Shown piece after piece: positions 1 through 8,625 of a DNA stretch of 64,000 nucleotides (position 1 is its first letter; each line of letters starts with the position of its first letter). The notes beneath the pieces were generated by a model, which was given only the letters and a program-made list of their open reading frames with translations, had not been told where the DNA came from and did no database searches. The stretch spans positions 1-64,000 of the forward strand of contig CALODP010000016.1 in assembly GCA_942492055.1 (NCBI GenBank), given 5' to 3'. Both the position numbers and the translations under genes were made by a program. This DNA comes from CALODP01 sp942492055. GTDB taxonomy: Bacteria > Bacteroidota > Ignavibacteria > Ignavibacteriales > Melioribacteraceae.

Positions 1-368
1 TCGAAATCGATTTGATGCATTTCATATTTCTTTAACAGAGAGTGGATATACAAACCGGTTCCTCCGACGAGAAAAGGTTGAGTTCCGTTAGAGAATACTT
101 TTCCCAAAGCTTTGTAAAAAGTCTTTTGAAATTGAAAGAGATTATACTCTTCTGTAGGTTCGAGTATATTTATCAGATGATAAGGGATGTTCTTCTCATT
201 AACAGAGTATTCATTCAGATCCTTACCGGTTCCGATATCCATCCCTTTGTAAACCTGGCGGGAATCGGCTGATATTATTTCACCATTGAATCTATTGGCC
301 ATATCAACAGCCAGCTTAGTTTTGCCAACAGCTGTAGGCCCTAATACGATAACTACTTTATTATTCAT
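1..368 (-). CDS. miaA: tRNA dimethylallyltransferase MiaA (N-terminal part, cut by window edge)
   Basis: Adds a dimethylallyl group to N6 of A37 in tRNAs reading codons that start with U. About 122 N-terminal codons are present; the gene runs off position 1. The translation begins MNNKVVIVLGPTAVGKTKLA, a P-loop (GPTAVGKT) right at the N-terminus as in MiaA. It is followed by the family motif ISADSRQVYKGMDIGTGK around residues 33-50 and by FLVGGTGLYIHSLL near the edge. The ATG at 366-368 follows the stop of the upstream kinase-like gene by 20 bp, so the two are probably co-transcribed. Confidence 0.95.
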   Translation of the reverse strand, partial: MNNKVVIVLGPTAVGKTKLAVDMANRFNGEIISADSRQVYKGMDIGTGKDLNEYSVNEKNIPYHLINILEPTEEYNLFQFQKTFYKALGKVFSNGTQPFLVGGTGLYIHSLLKKYEMHQIDF

Positions 369-388
369 ACAAATCTAATCTCAAGAAG

Positions 389-2518
389 CTAAACCGAAAA
401 GGCAACAGGCAAAGTAATAATAAATGTAGCCCCTTCTCCCAAATCGCTTTGAACTTCTATCGTTCCTCCGTGTTCTTCAACTATTTTCTTCGTAACTGAT
501 AATCCTAATCCGGTTCCTTCTTTTTTACCGTGCGACATAAAGGGCTCGAAAATTCTATCTTGCAGTGTTTCGGGAATTCCCAATCCGAAATCCCTGAAAT
601 ATATTTTTACTTTATCTTCAACCAGCTTGGTAGTCAATACAATATTTCCACCGTCCGGCATAGCGTCGCACGCGTTTTTTATGATGTGATTAAAGCATTG
701 GAAAAACTCTTTAATATCGACCTTTACTTTAATCTCACTATCAAATTCATTTTGTACAATACAATTTCTGGAACGAATAAAAGATTCCACCCTTCCCAGA
801 TAATCATCTAGCAATTCGCTGAGATTGGTAGTAACACTACGCAAAACAGATTGTCCCTCTGAATAGCTCGATGTAGATTGAACCAAATCGGCTATATTGT
901 TAAGCTGATCGAGTAGCATTTCCAAAACTTTTTCCGCGCTTTCGGGAAGCCCCTTTGTTTTGAGATGTTCCGCGTAACGCTTACTAACAAGAATCGGTTT
1001 CTTGATATCCTGAATTAAGAAGTTGGCCATTTTCCCGAGAGAAGAGATTCTTTCCGACTTCAGGAATTTCTCCAACAGTTCGGCGTTTTGCAATGCCAAT
1101 GCAGCATGAATGGAGAGAGCATCCAGAAACTCTTCGTCCAGTTTGGAAAACTTACCATTCTTCGAATTTAGTAATTGTAAAACTCCTACGGCCTCTTCGT
1201 TCTTATCTTTGATCGGGAAACAGAGCATACTCTTGGTTTGATAGCCACTTGATTTATCAAAAGAGCGATTGAATCTTTCGTCTTTGTCAACTTCCTCGAG
1301 ATTAATTATCTCTCCGCTCTGAGCTACCCATCCGGCAAGGCCTTCACCGAACTTCAGCTTTATTTCTTTAAACTCATCACCGATAAAAACCTTCGACCAG
1401 ATTTCGTGTTTTTCTTTTTCAACAAGATAGAGTGTTCCTCTGTCGGCATTGGTCAAATCGAGAGCGACATCAACTATATTCTGAAGGACATCATCGATTT
1501 TTATATTACTATTAACAAGCTGCGCAGCCTTATTTATCCTATCGAGCTGTTCATAAGTTAGACCTTCATTAACGGTTTCGATTGTTCTGATCTCTTCTTC
1601 CGCTTCCTGAATCGCCTCTTCCTCTTCGAGGATTAACTCTTTCTCCAACTCATCGGCAGAAATATCTTCAAGAATTTCTTCCGATGGTTCTTCCGGAACA
1701 TTTATCTCATCTAAGTTATCCGGTGTAGTATTATGCGCAATTTCTTCTTTCGCTTCTTCGGAATGTAATTCGTCCTCAGTCTCTTCGGGAAGATCTATAG
1801 GCTCACTTTGCATTGATGCTTCATATTCTTTCAGGCTATCGAGTGAAAGCCCATCCATATCTATCTCATCTTCTGTGGTATTTTCCTCTTCCAATTCCGA
1901 CATAAACGAGGGATCAAATACTTCATCTTCTTCGGGAACTAAATTCTCAATTGTACTTGAAGGTAATTCCCCATCCATATCCACACTATGGCTTTCCTCT
2001 TGCGGCTCTTCTTCTTTTAGGAGGTCCTTGATAGATTCATCCTCTATTGCGGCCAAAGGAGAAACGAACTCTTCTCCTATTTCTTCATCGACAGGGATTT
2101 CATCATCCTCTTCGGAGGTATCATCAGGTACAGCGGCGTAGATATTTCTCAGAATTTCGTCATTTTGTTCTATCAGATTATCGATTTCAGCTTTCGCCAA
2201 AGAAATAACATAGGAATCTCGAAGAGCAATCGCGGTAGAATGCCTTATGTTTCCCTCAAGAAACTCTTCCTGCCCGAAGAAATCTTTGGTAGAAAATATT
2301 GTCGAATAAGCCTTCCCTTCTTCCTGCTCTCTGATTAAGTTTACCTCTCCACTTAAAACAAGATATATCGTATCGGAGGCATCCCCTTCTCTGAAAAGAA
2401 TCTCTCCCTCATTGAGGGTGATCAGAGCACCGCGAATATTATCGAAAGCAAGATTTTCCGTATCAATATTCTTTAGAAGCTTGTTGCTCTTAAGAGTCTT
2501 TATTAATTGATTTTCCAT
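389..2518 (-). CDS. cNMP-binding / GAF / histidine-kinase-like sensor lacking the phospho-acceptor His
   Basis: A 709-residue cytosolic signalling protein with no membrane segment. Order: cyclic-nucleotide-binding fold (about 25-120, with FREGDASDTIYLVLSGEV), a very acidic Glu/Asp linker (about 128-320), a GAF domain (about 325-480) and a histidine-kinase-type C-terminus (about 485-709). The HATPase boxes are intact: N box IIKNACDAM, G1 RDFGLGIP, G2 GTGLGLSV. In the H-box (LGKMANFLIQDIKKPI) the position normally occupied by the phosphorylated His is Gln. Autophosphorylation at the usual site is therefore not expected; it may act as a pseudokinase or ATP-dependent scaffold. ATG at 2518 is chosen because the open frame upstream, to 2599, has no domain homology and lies in the promoter region. 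Effector ligand and partner are unknown; no response regulator is adjacent. Confidence 0.85.
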   Translation of the reverse strand: MENQLIKTLKSNKLLKNIDTENLAFDNIRGALITLNEGEILFREGDASDTIYLVLSGEVNLIREQEEGKAYSTIFSTKDFFGQEEFLEGNIRHSTAIALRDSYVISLAKAEIDNLIEQNDEILRNIYAAVPDDTSEEDDEIPVDEEIGEEFVSPLAAIEDESIKDLLKEEEPQEESHSVDMDGELPSSTIENLVPEEDEVFDPSFMSELEEENTTEDEIDMDGLSLDSLKEYEASMQSEPIDLPEETEDELHSEEAKEEIAHNTTPDNLDEINVPEEPSEEILEDISADELEKELILEEEEAIQEAEEEIRTIETVNEGLTYEQLDRINKAAQLVNSNIKIDDVLQNIVDVALDLTNADRGTLYLVEKEKHEIWSKVFIGDEFKEIKLKFGEGLAGWVAQSGEIINLEEVDKDERFNRSFDKSSGYQTKSMLCFPIKDKNEEAVGVLQLLNSKNGKFSKLDEEFLDALSIHAALALQNAELLEKFLKSERISSLGKMANFLIQDIKKPILVSKRYAEHLKTKGLPESAEKVLEMLLDQLNNIADLVQSTSSYSEGQSVLRSVTTNLSELLDDYLGRVESFIRSRNCIVQNEFDSEIKVKVDIKEFFQCFNHIIKNACDAMPDGGNIVLTTKLVEDKVKIYFRDFGLGIPETLQDRIFEPFMSHGKKEGTGLGLSVTKKIVEEHGGTIEVQSDLGEGATFIITLPVAFSV

Positions 2519-2727
2519 ATCATTAATCTCTTGTAATGATGAAGTTAAGTGAAGAATTATTATTCGCCCGAAAGTATCTGTCCGAGAATGACAATACAAT
2601 GTTCAGATTAATAAAAAAGTTCGGCAATTGCAATTTACAACCTACAACTAAATACTTCAACGCTTTATTAAACGCAATTATTATTCAACAGGTTTCTCTC
2701 CCCATATTTTACGGCACTCTAAGGGGT

Positions 2728-3021
2728 TGCAATATTATTGTTGTGCGGTGCAAGATCATTTTGTTGAGGTGCAAAATGACTTCCGAGCAATGCAAGATCA
2801 TTTTGTTGAGGTGCAAAATCATTTCCGAGCAATGCAAGATCATTTTCTTGAGATGCAAAATCATTTCCGAGCGATGCAAGATCATTTTCTTGAGGTGCAA
2901 AATCATTTCCGAGCAATGCAAAGTCATTTTATTGAGGTGCAAAATCATTTCCGAGCAATGCAAGATCATTTTGTTGAGGTGCAAAATGACTTCCGAGCAA
3001 TGCAAAGAGAGGCACTGTTCA
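2728..3021. repeat. Array A1: 21-bp tandem repeat (six 42-bp higher-order copies plus degenerate ends)
   Basis: Twelve 21-bp units fill 2749-3000 exactly. They alternate between a TGCAAGATCATTTTGTTGAGG-type unit (21 bp) and a TGCAAAATCATTTCCGAGC-type unit, giving a 42-bp period. One degenerate unit flanks each side (2728 and 3001), each keeping TGCAA. Because 21 is divisible by 3 the array is open in several frames on both strands, but those frames look like repeat artefacts. It lies between the start of the cNMP/GAF gene and the sigma-factor promoter region. No inverted second arm is visible, unlike A2 and A3. The remaining gene-free stretch 2519-3348 holds only this array and the leader described below. 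Confidence 0.95.
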
Positions 3022-3170
3022 AAGAGGTGTGTCAATTCATTATGGTTTCATGATCCTGTATTCAAATATATTATAAGTCATTAGTACTATGTTTACTCCC
3101 ATTCGTTACCGAAATCATATGCTATTACTTATATCTTTCACAAAACCTGACATTTTACCCCAAAGGCTTC

Positions 3171-3187
3171 TTGGCATTAGAAAGGCA
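3171..3187 (+). promoter_or_regulatory. Possible sigma-54-type -24/-12 promoter of the ECF sigma operon
   Basis: TTGGCATTAGAAAGGCA has GG and GC exactly ten bases apart (GG 3173-3174, GC 3185-3186) and a good TTGGCA -24 half; the -12 half is weaker. A start about 12 bp downstream would place both leader hairpins in the transcript. This is a single-site match and could be chance. Confidence 0.3.
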
Positions 3188-3210
3188 TTTGTGTTAAATT
3201 AAGGCTGGAA

Positions 3211-3288
3211 TTATTATCATCGGTGGAGAGTAAAGGAAATTAAGCCGATGATAATAACCGATTCCTATTTATTTCAAAAGCGAATCGG
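3211..3288 (+). promoter_or_regulatory. Two abutting perfect hairpins in the leader of the ECF sigma gene
   Basis: TTATTATCATCGG (3211-3223) pairs perfectly with CCGATGATAATAA (3245-3257) across a 21-base loop. Immediately next, CCGATTC (3258-3264) pairs perfectly with GAATCGG (3282-3288) across a 17-base loop. The two stems share CCGAT/ATCGG cores, so the 5' arm of one could pair with the 3' arm of the other, giving mutually exclusive folds. There is no T-tract, so it is not a simple terminator. It sits about 60 bases before the sigma-factor ATG. Confidence 0.6.
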
Positions 3289-3348
3289 AATCTTTGGAAA
3301 TGAATTGACCGACAAAAGAATCTTTTATAAAGGGGATACATCTCATTA

Positions 3349-3918
3349 ATGGAAGAAAAATTATTAATTGAAAAAGCACAGCAGGGAGATAGAAATTCTC
3401 TGGCCAAGCTCGTAAAGATGTATGAGCAGACTGTCTATAATTTCGCGTTCAAGATATGCCGTGATAAGGAGAGAGCCGAACATACAATGCAAGAGACGTT
3501 TATGAGTATGGTGAAATCTCTAAAACAGTTTTCGGGGAAATCGAAATTATCTACATGGTTATACACGGTAGTCTCGAATCATTGTTTGATGATGGCGCGT
3601 TCGAACAAGAGTAAGTATCATACTTCTTTGGATGACGAGGATAATTTAATCGATGAGAAGAATATTACCGATTGGAAAGTTACTCCGGAGAAGGTTGTCG
3701 AAAACAACGAGCTGAAAGAAATGCTGGATGAGGCTATAGCAAGATTACCTCATGATTACAAAATTGTTTTCTTGCTCAGAGACATTGAAGGACTATCCAC
3801 TGAAGAAACAGGGAAAATAACAAATCTTTCTGTTCCAGCTGTTAAATCGCGATTGCACAGAGCAAGAGCATTTTTACGTAACGAACTTAACGAGACATTT
3901 AAATATGAACGAACATAA
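3349..3918 (+). CDS. ECF (RpoE-type) RNA polymerase sigma factor
   Basis: A 189-residue extracytoplasmic-function sigma factor. Region 2 (about 20-90) includes ERAEHTMQETFMSMVKSLKQF and the -10 recognition stretch SKLSTWLYTVVSNH. Region 4 (about 125-180) has LPHDYKIVFLLRDIEGLSTEETGKI followed by the helix-turn-helix VPAVKSRLHRARAFL. The length is typical for the group. The anti-sigma gene overlaps its 3' end by 14 bp, so the two are translationally coupled. The long folded leader and possible -24/-12 promoter suggest control at transcription and translation. Target genes cannot be read from the window. Confidence 0.95.
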   Translation: MEEKLLIEKAQQGDRNSLAKLVKMYEQTVYNFAFKICRDKERAEHTMQETFMSMVKSLKQFSGKSKLSTWLYTVVSNHCLMMARSNKSKYHTSLDDEDNLIDEKNITDWKVTPEKVVENNELKEMLDEAIARLPHDYKIVFLLRDIEGLSTEETGKITNLSVPAVKSRLHRARAFLRNELNETFKYERT

Positions 3919-4150
3919 ACCAAGTTGCAAAGAGGTAATGCATCATATATGCGATAACCTCGGAGAAGATATAAATTCCCCCAAATGTATTGCGATTAGA
4001 GAGCATTTGGAGAATTGCCCGAATTGTCAGAAATATTTTCATTCGATAGACGCGACCATTTCATTTTACAAGAATTATAATGTGAAGGTTGAGCAGGGTA
4101 CCCACAATAAACTTTTTGATATGTTAGGATTAACGGAAGAAGAGGATTAA
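3905..4150 (+). CDS. Short zinc-binding anti-sigma factor (ZAS type)
   Basis: An 81-residue cytosolic protein with the H-x3-C-x2-C zinc motif HLENCPNCQ (about residues 29-37) that defines ZAS-domain anti-sigma factors. An upstream Cys (PSCKEVMHHI) could complete the site. There is no transmembrane helix, so unlike many partners of ECF factors it would sense an intracellular signal such as thiol oxidation. It overlaps the sigma gene by 14 bp, which supports a cognate pair. It ends 32 bp before the convergent carB. Confidence 0.85.
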   Translation: MNEHKPSCKEVMHHICDNLGEDINSPKCIAIREHLENCPNCQKYFHSIDATISFYKNYNVKVEQGTHNKLFDMLGLTEEED

Positions 4151-4182
4151 CCTCTCCTTCCGCTAACAGTAGAATAATTTTA

Positions 4183-7100
4183 CTAGTTGTATTCGGACCA
4201 ACTTTTAACCAACAGATTTTTCTGACCGCAAATCATAAGAGATTTCACCAATCTTTTGGCTACTTGAATATTTGTGATTAGCGGTATTCCCATATCAACA
4301 GATTTTCTTCGAATAATGTAGTCACTATCCAATTCTTCTTTGTCTGTTGTTTTAGGAATGTTGATAACCAAATCTATTTCTCCGTCTCCGAGAAGATCAA
4401 TAACATTAGTATCTTCTTTGTCGAACGGTCTTTTTACCACTTCGATTTCGATTCCGTTTTTAGCGTAGAATTCTGCAGTTCCCGGAGTTCCGTAGAATTT
4501 AAGACCGAGAGACTTGAGCATCTTAAGCTCTTCAATAAACTGCGCTTTTTTCTTCATCGGACCGGTAGAAAGCATAACGGCTTTTTTCGGGATTTTGAAA
4601 CCGGTAGAAAGAATACTTTTCAAAAATGCTTCGTTGAAATCATCCCCCAAGCAAGCTACTTCACCGGTTGATGACATCTCTACTCCGACTACAGGATCAG
4701 ACCCTTTTAATCGAGTAAAAGAGAACTGAGAGGCTTTAACGCCAACGTAGTCAAGGTCGAATGAAGACTGAGTAAACTCTTTCGGTTTTTCTCCAATCAT
4801 TAACTTAACAGCATTTTCGATGAAGTTTATCTTGAGAACTTTGGAAACAAAAGGAAAGCTTCTGGATGCTCTAAGGTTACACTCAATAACCTTCACATCG
4901 TTATCCTTTGCGATATACTGAATATTAAAGGGCCCGGTAATATTAAGAACCTTCGCGATATTCTTAGTTACCATCTTGACTCGTCTCATAGTTTCGAGAT
5001 AAGTTCTCTGCGGAGGCAGAACAATAGTAGCGTCGCCGGAATGGACACCTGCATTTTCCACGTGCTCTGAAATGGCGTAACAGAATAGTTCCCCGTCTTT
5101 AGCAACAGCGTCTACTTCGATTTCTCTGGCGTCAGTAATAAACTTGCTGATAACAACCGGATATTCGGAACTAATGTCAGCGGCTTTCTTGAGATATTCT
5201 TCCAACTCGTCTTCGGAAAGAACTATACTCATAGCTGCGCCACTCAATACATAACTCGGGCGAATCAAAGCAGGATATCCAACCTCATTGCAAAAAGCTT
5301 TAGCCGATTCGAGATCTGTTAATTCTTTCCATTCGGGTTGATCTATTCCCAATTCATCCAAAGTATTTGAGAAACGATGTCTGTTTTCGGCATTATCTAT
5401 CTGCTCAGGAGAAGTACCGAGGATATTTACTCCTCTGTTATGAAGTTTTACAGCCAGGTTATTCGGAATCTGTCCACCCATTGAGACGATTACTCCTTCG
5501 GGACTTTCCTTCTCGTAAATATCCAAAACTCTTTCGAGCGACATTTCTTCGAAATACAATTTGCTGCAAGTATCGTGATCGGTACTAACTGTCTCGGGAT
5601 TGTAGTTAACCATGATTGATTTGTAACCATGATTATCAAGAGTATTAGCCGCCGTTACACAGCACCAGTCGAATTCAACTGATGATCCGATACGATATGC
5701 TCCTCCGCCCAGAACAACAATCTGTTTTTCTTCTCCAAGCTCAATATCATCTTCACATCCGTTATAGGTTATGTAGAGATAGTTTGTCTGAGCCGGATAT
5801 TCCGCGGCGAGAGTATCTATTTGTTTTACATAAGGAATAATTCCAAGTTCTTTTCTTTTGTTTCGAACTTCAAATTCGTCCGATCCGGTAAGCATACCGA
5901 TCTGCTTGTCGGAAAATCCCATCTTCTTTGCGATTGAGATTAGGTCTTCATCAAGACTCATTAACTTGTTGCCTTCCATAGCTTTGGAAATATCAACAAT
6001 ATTTTTCATCTTGTAGAGGAACCACTTAGTAATTTTGGTTAACTCGTGAAGTCTATCGACAGAAATTCCCGCTTGCAAAGCTTTGGCGATAAGATAAATT
6101 CTTTTATCAGTAGGGATTTCCAATTCCTGATTCAGATTTTCAGCGTCAACTTCGTTACAAACAAATCCGTTCATTCCGATATCGAGCATTCTGATAGCTT
6201 TCTGCAAAACTTCTTCGAAAGTTCTACCGATTGCCATAACCTCACCGACTGATTTCATTTCAGAACCAAGTTGTGTACTCACCTGGGAGAATTTCTGCAA
6301 ATCCCATCGAGGGAATTTAAGAACAACGTAATCGAGCGCAGGTTCGAAGCACGAAGAAGTTTCTTTTGTAATTATATTTTCGATCTCGTTAAGATTGTAC
6401 TCAAGCCCAAGTTTTGTAGCAACAAAAGCCAGCGGATATCCGGTAGCTTTGGAAGCCAGGGCCGAACTTCTACTCAAGCGAGCGTTTACTTCAATAATTC
6501 TATAGTCTTCCGAATTCGGATCCAGAGCATATTGAATGTTACATTCGCCAACAATACCCAAGTGGCGAATTAATTTTATTCCGATAGAACGGAGCATAAA
6601 ATTCTCCGAAGCCGACAAGGTTTGCACAGGGGCAACGACAACCGAATCCCCGGTGTGAATTCCCATTGGGTCAACATTTTCCATCGAACAAACAGTAATG
6701 CAGTTATTGAATTTATCTCTTACGATTTCGTACTCAACTTCTTTCCAACCGTATAAAGATTCCTCAATTAGAATCTGATCTGTAAAAGCGAAAGCTCGTT
6801 TTGTCTTTTCAATAAGTTCTTCTTTATTTTCAACAATTCCGGACCCTAAACCACCGAGTGCATAGGCTATTCTAACCATAACCGGGAAACCGATCTTTTC
6901 GGCAGCCTCAACTGCTTCATCCACATTACTAACAGTTTGACTAACAGCAACTTTCAGCCCAGCTTCGGCAACCTTCTCAGCAAAAAGCTGACGATCTTCG
7001 GTATCTTTAATTGTTTCTACCGAAGTTCCTAAAACCTGAACACCGTACTTTTGCAAAACACCGGTTTCGTAAAGTTTTACACCTGTGTTTAATGCTGTCT

Positions 7101-7377
7101 GCCCACCAACACCAAGAAGAATTCCGTCGGGGCGTTCTTTTTCTATAATTTGTTCGACAAATTCGGGTGTAATTGGCATAAAATAGACCTGATCTGCCAA
7201 CTGTTCCGAAGTTTGAATTGTAGCAATATTCGGATTTATTAATACGCTCTTAATTCCGTCTTCCTTAAGAGCTTTAATAGCCTGACTTCCGGAATAATCG
7301 AATTCACCTGCTTGACCAATTTGCAGGGCACCGGAACCCAGAATCAATACTTTTTTTGGTTTTCCTTTTTTAATCAT
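4183..7377 (-). CDS. carB: Carbamoyl-phosphate synthase large subunit
   Basis: Makes carbamoyl phosphate from bicarbonate, two ATP and ammonia channelled from CarA, feeding pyrimidine and arginine synthesis. At 1064 residues it has the normal full length. The N-terminal half starts KVLILGSGALQIGQAGEFDYSG; the second ATP-grasp half restarts near residue 555 with VVLGGGAYRIGSSVEFDWC. The C-terminal MGS-like allosteric domain contains LKFYGTPGTAEF. The N-terminal ATP-grasp motif MVRIAYALGGLGSGI is present. The start overlaps the carA stop by 4 bp (ATGA), so the subunits are translationally coupled. Confidence 0.98.
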   Translation of the reverse strand: MIKKGKPKKVLILGSGALQIGQAGEFDYSGSQAIKALKEDGIKSVLINPNIATIQTSEQLADQVYFMPITPEFVEQIIEKERPDGILLGVGGQTALNTGVKLYETGVLQKYGVQVLGTSVETIKDTEDRQLFAEKVAEAGLKVAVSQTVSNVDEAVEAAEKIGFPVMVRIAYALGGLGSGIVENKEELIEKTKRAFAFTDQILIEESLYGWKEVEYEIVRDKFNNCITVCSMENVDPMGIHTGDSVVVAPVQTLSASENFMLRSIGIKLIRHLGIVGECNIQYALDPNSEDYRIIEVNARLSRSSALASKATGYPLAFVATKLGLEYNLNEIENIITKETSSCFEPALDYVVLKFPRWDLQKFSQVSTQLGSEMKSVGEVMAIGRTFEEVLQKAIRMLDIGMNGFVCNEVDAENLNQELEIPTDKRIYLIAKALQAGISVDRLHELTKITKWFLYKMKNIVDISKAMEGNKLMSLDEDLISIAKKMGFSDKQIGMLTGSDEFEVRNKRKELGIIPYVKQIDTLAAEYPAQTNYLYITYNGCEDDIELGEEKQIVVLGGGAYRIGSSVEFDWCCVTAANTLDNHGYKSIMVNYNPETVSTDHDTCSKLYFEEMSLERVLDIYEKESPEGVIVSMGGQIPNNLAVKLHNRGVNILGTSPEQIDNAENRHRFSNTLDELGIDQPEWKELTDLESAKAFCNEVGYPALIRPSYVLSGAAMSIVLSEDELEEYLKKAADISSEYPVVISKFITDAREIEVDAVAKDGELFCYAISEHVENAGVHSGDATIVLPPQRTYLETMRRVKMVTKNIAKVLNITGPFNIQYIAKDNDVKVIECNLRASRSFPFVSKVLKINFIENAVKLMIGEKPKEFTQSSFDLDYVGVKASQFSFTRLKGSDPVVGVEMSSTGEVACLGDDFNEAFLKSILSTGFKIPKKAVMLSTGPMKKKAQFIEELKMLKSLGLKFYGTPGTAEFYAKNGIEIEVVKRPFDKEDTNVIDLLGDGEIDLVINIPKTTDKEELDSDYIIRRKSVDMGIPLITNIQVAKRLVKSLMICGQKNLLVKSWSEYN

Positions 7378-8453
7378 TTCAAAGCCCTCACAAACATATC
7401 AAAAATAAACTCCGTATCATCCGGTCCCGGAGAAGCTTCAGGATGAAACTGCGCTCCGAAGAATGGCTTAGCGATATGAATAATACCTTCGTTGGTACCG
7501 TCGTTATCGTTATTAAACCACTCTCTCCAATCTTCCGGCAAAGTATCGGAATCGATGGCATAACCATGATTCTGAGAAGTAATAAAGCATCTTCTGGTTC
7601 CGGCTTCATTTACCGGCTGGTTATGGCTTCTATGACCATATTTTAGTTTATAAGTATCTGCGCCAGCGGCCAGAGCCAAAATTTGGCTACCCAAACAAAT
7701 ACCTAGGATTGGCAAACCTTTTTCCATAGCCTTCTTAGTATTTGCAATTGCTTCGATACAGTTTTTGGGATTACCCGGTCCGTTTGACAGCATTACACCA
7801 TCAACATCTTCGTTGAGAAAATCATAATCGTGAGGGACACGCAATACAGAAATATCTCTACCTAAGAAAGCTCTGATAATGTTGTTCTTAACACCACAGT
7901 CTACCAGAACGATTTTCTTTTTCCCTTTTTCATAGAGCACCGGTTCCTTAACGCACACTTCAGCCGAAAGATTTCTTTCGTTCGGATCCTCGATATTTCC
8001 GAATTCGGATTGATCTTCCATCGGAACAATTCGTCCTAACATTGAACCTTTTTCACGAAGCTTTCTAGTAATAGCTCTGGTATCAACACCATAAATTCCG
8101 GGAATTTTTCCCTCTTCCATCCACTCATGTAGTGAACGATCAGCGTCCCAATGGGAATGTTCAAAAGAATAATCGGAAACAATAATGGCTTTGGTTTGGA
8201 TTTTGTCGGATTCGAATTTGGTGAGGAGGCTGTTTTCAAAGGTCTTAGGAGGAACACCGTAATTACCAATTAACGGGAACGTCATGACCAACAGCTGCCC
8301 GCAATAAGAAGGATCAGTCATCGTCTCGGGGTAACCAACCATCCCCGTATTAAAAACGACCTCTCCATCGGTCCCGCCGTAATGCCCAAACGAGTAGCCG
8401 ATATAGACCGATCCATCCTCAAGTTGTAGCTTAAGTTTCTTTCTGTTCAGCAT
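7374..8453 (-). CDS. carA: Carbamoyl-phosphate synthase small (glutaminase) subunit
   Basis: Hydrolyses glutamine and passes ammonia to CarB. It has 359 residues. The N-terminal CPSase domain (LQLEDGSVYIGYSFG, FNTGMVGYPETMTDPSY) is followed by a class I amidotransferase domain. The nucleophile Cys lies in ILGICLGSQ (about residue 248), and the GAQFHPEASPGP motif near the C-terminus supplies the catalytic His and Glu. It is first gene of the carAB operon. A Bacteroidetes-type -7 box lies about 55 bp upstream. Confidence 0.98.
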   Translation of the reverse strand: MLNRKKLKLQLEDGSVYIGYSFGHYGGTDGEVVFNTGMVGYPETMTDPSYCGQLLVMTFPLIGNYGVPPKTFENSLLTKFESDKIQTKAIIVSDYSFEHSHWDADRSLHEWMEEGKIPGIYGVDTRAITRKLREKGSMLGRIVPMEDQSEFGNIEDPNERNLSAEVCVKEPVLYEKGKKKIVLVDCGVKNNIIRAFLGRDISVLRVPHDYDFLNEDVDGVMLSNGPGNPKNCIEAIANTKKAMEKGLPILGICLGSQILALAAGADTYKLKYGHRSHNQPVNEAGTRRCFITSQNHGYAIDSDTLPEDWREWFNNDNDGTNEGIIHIAKPFFGAQFHPEASPGPDDTEFIFDMFVRALK

Positions 8454-8508
8454 ATATATCTCTTTTATTTTAGATTATAATCAGGATATGAGCAAAAATG
8501 ATCGGATA

Positions 8509-8516
8509 CAAATATA
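8509..8516 (-). promoter_or_regulatory. Candidate TAnnTTTG -7 element upstream of carA
   Basis: On the minus strand the sequence is TATATTTG, matching the Bacteroidetes -7 consensus, 55 bp before the carA ATG. No convincing TTG -33 box is seen at the usual 17-23 bp spacing, so this is tentative. Confidence 0.3.
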
Positions 8517-8625
8517 CTAATCTTAAAATTATTTTTTAGAAAAAATTTTATTTTTCTTAGGCTGAGTGCATAAAAATGCTAATTTTAGAAAGGTTATTAA
8601 ATAATTATACAAAACTTATTACTCT

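Noticed and set aside
2536..3084. Overlapping frames of 65-182 codons through array A1 on both strands
   Set aside because: Same reason: a stop-free 21-bp repeat read in several frames; Cys-Lys and His-Phe repeats have no protein-like complexity.
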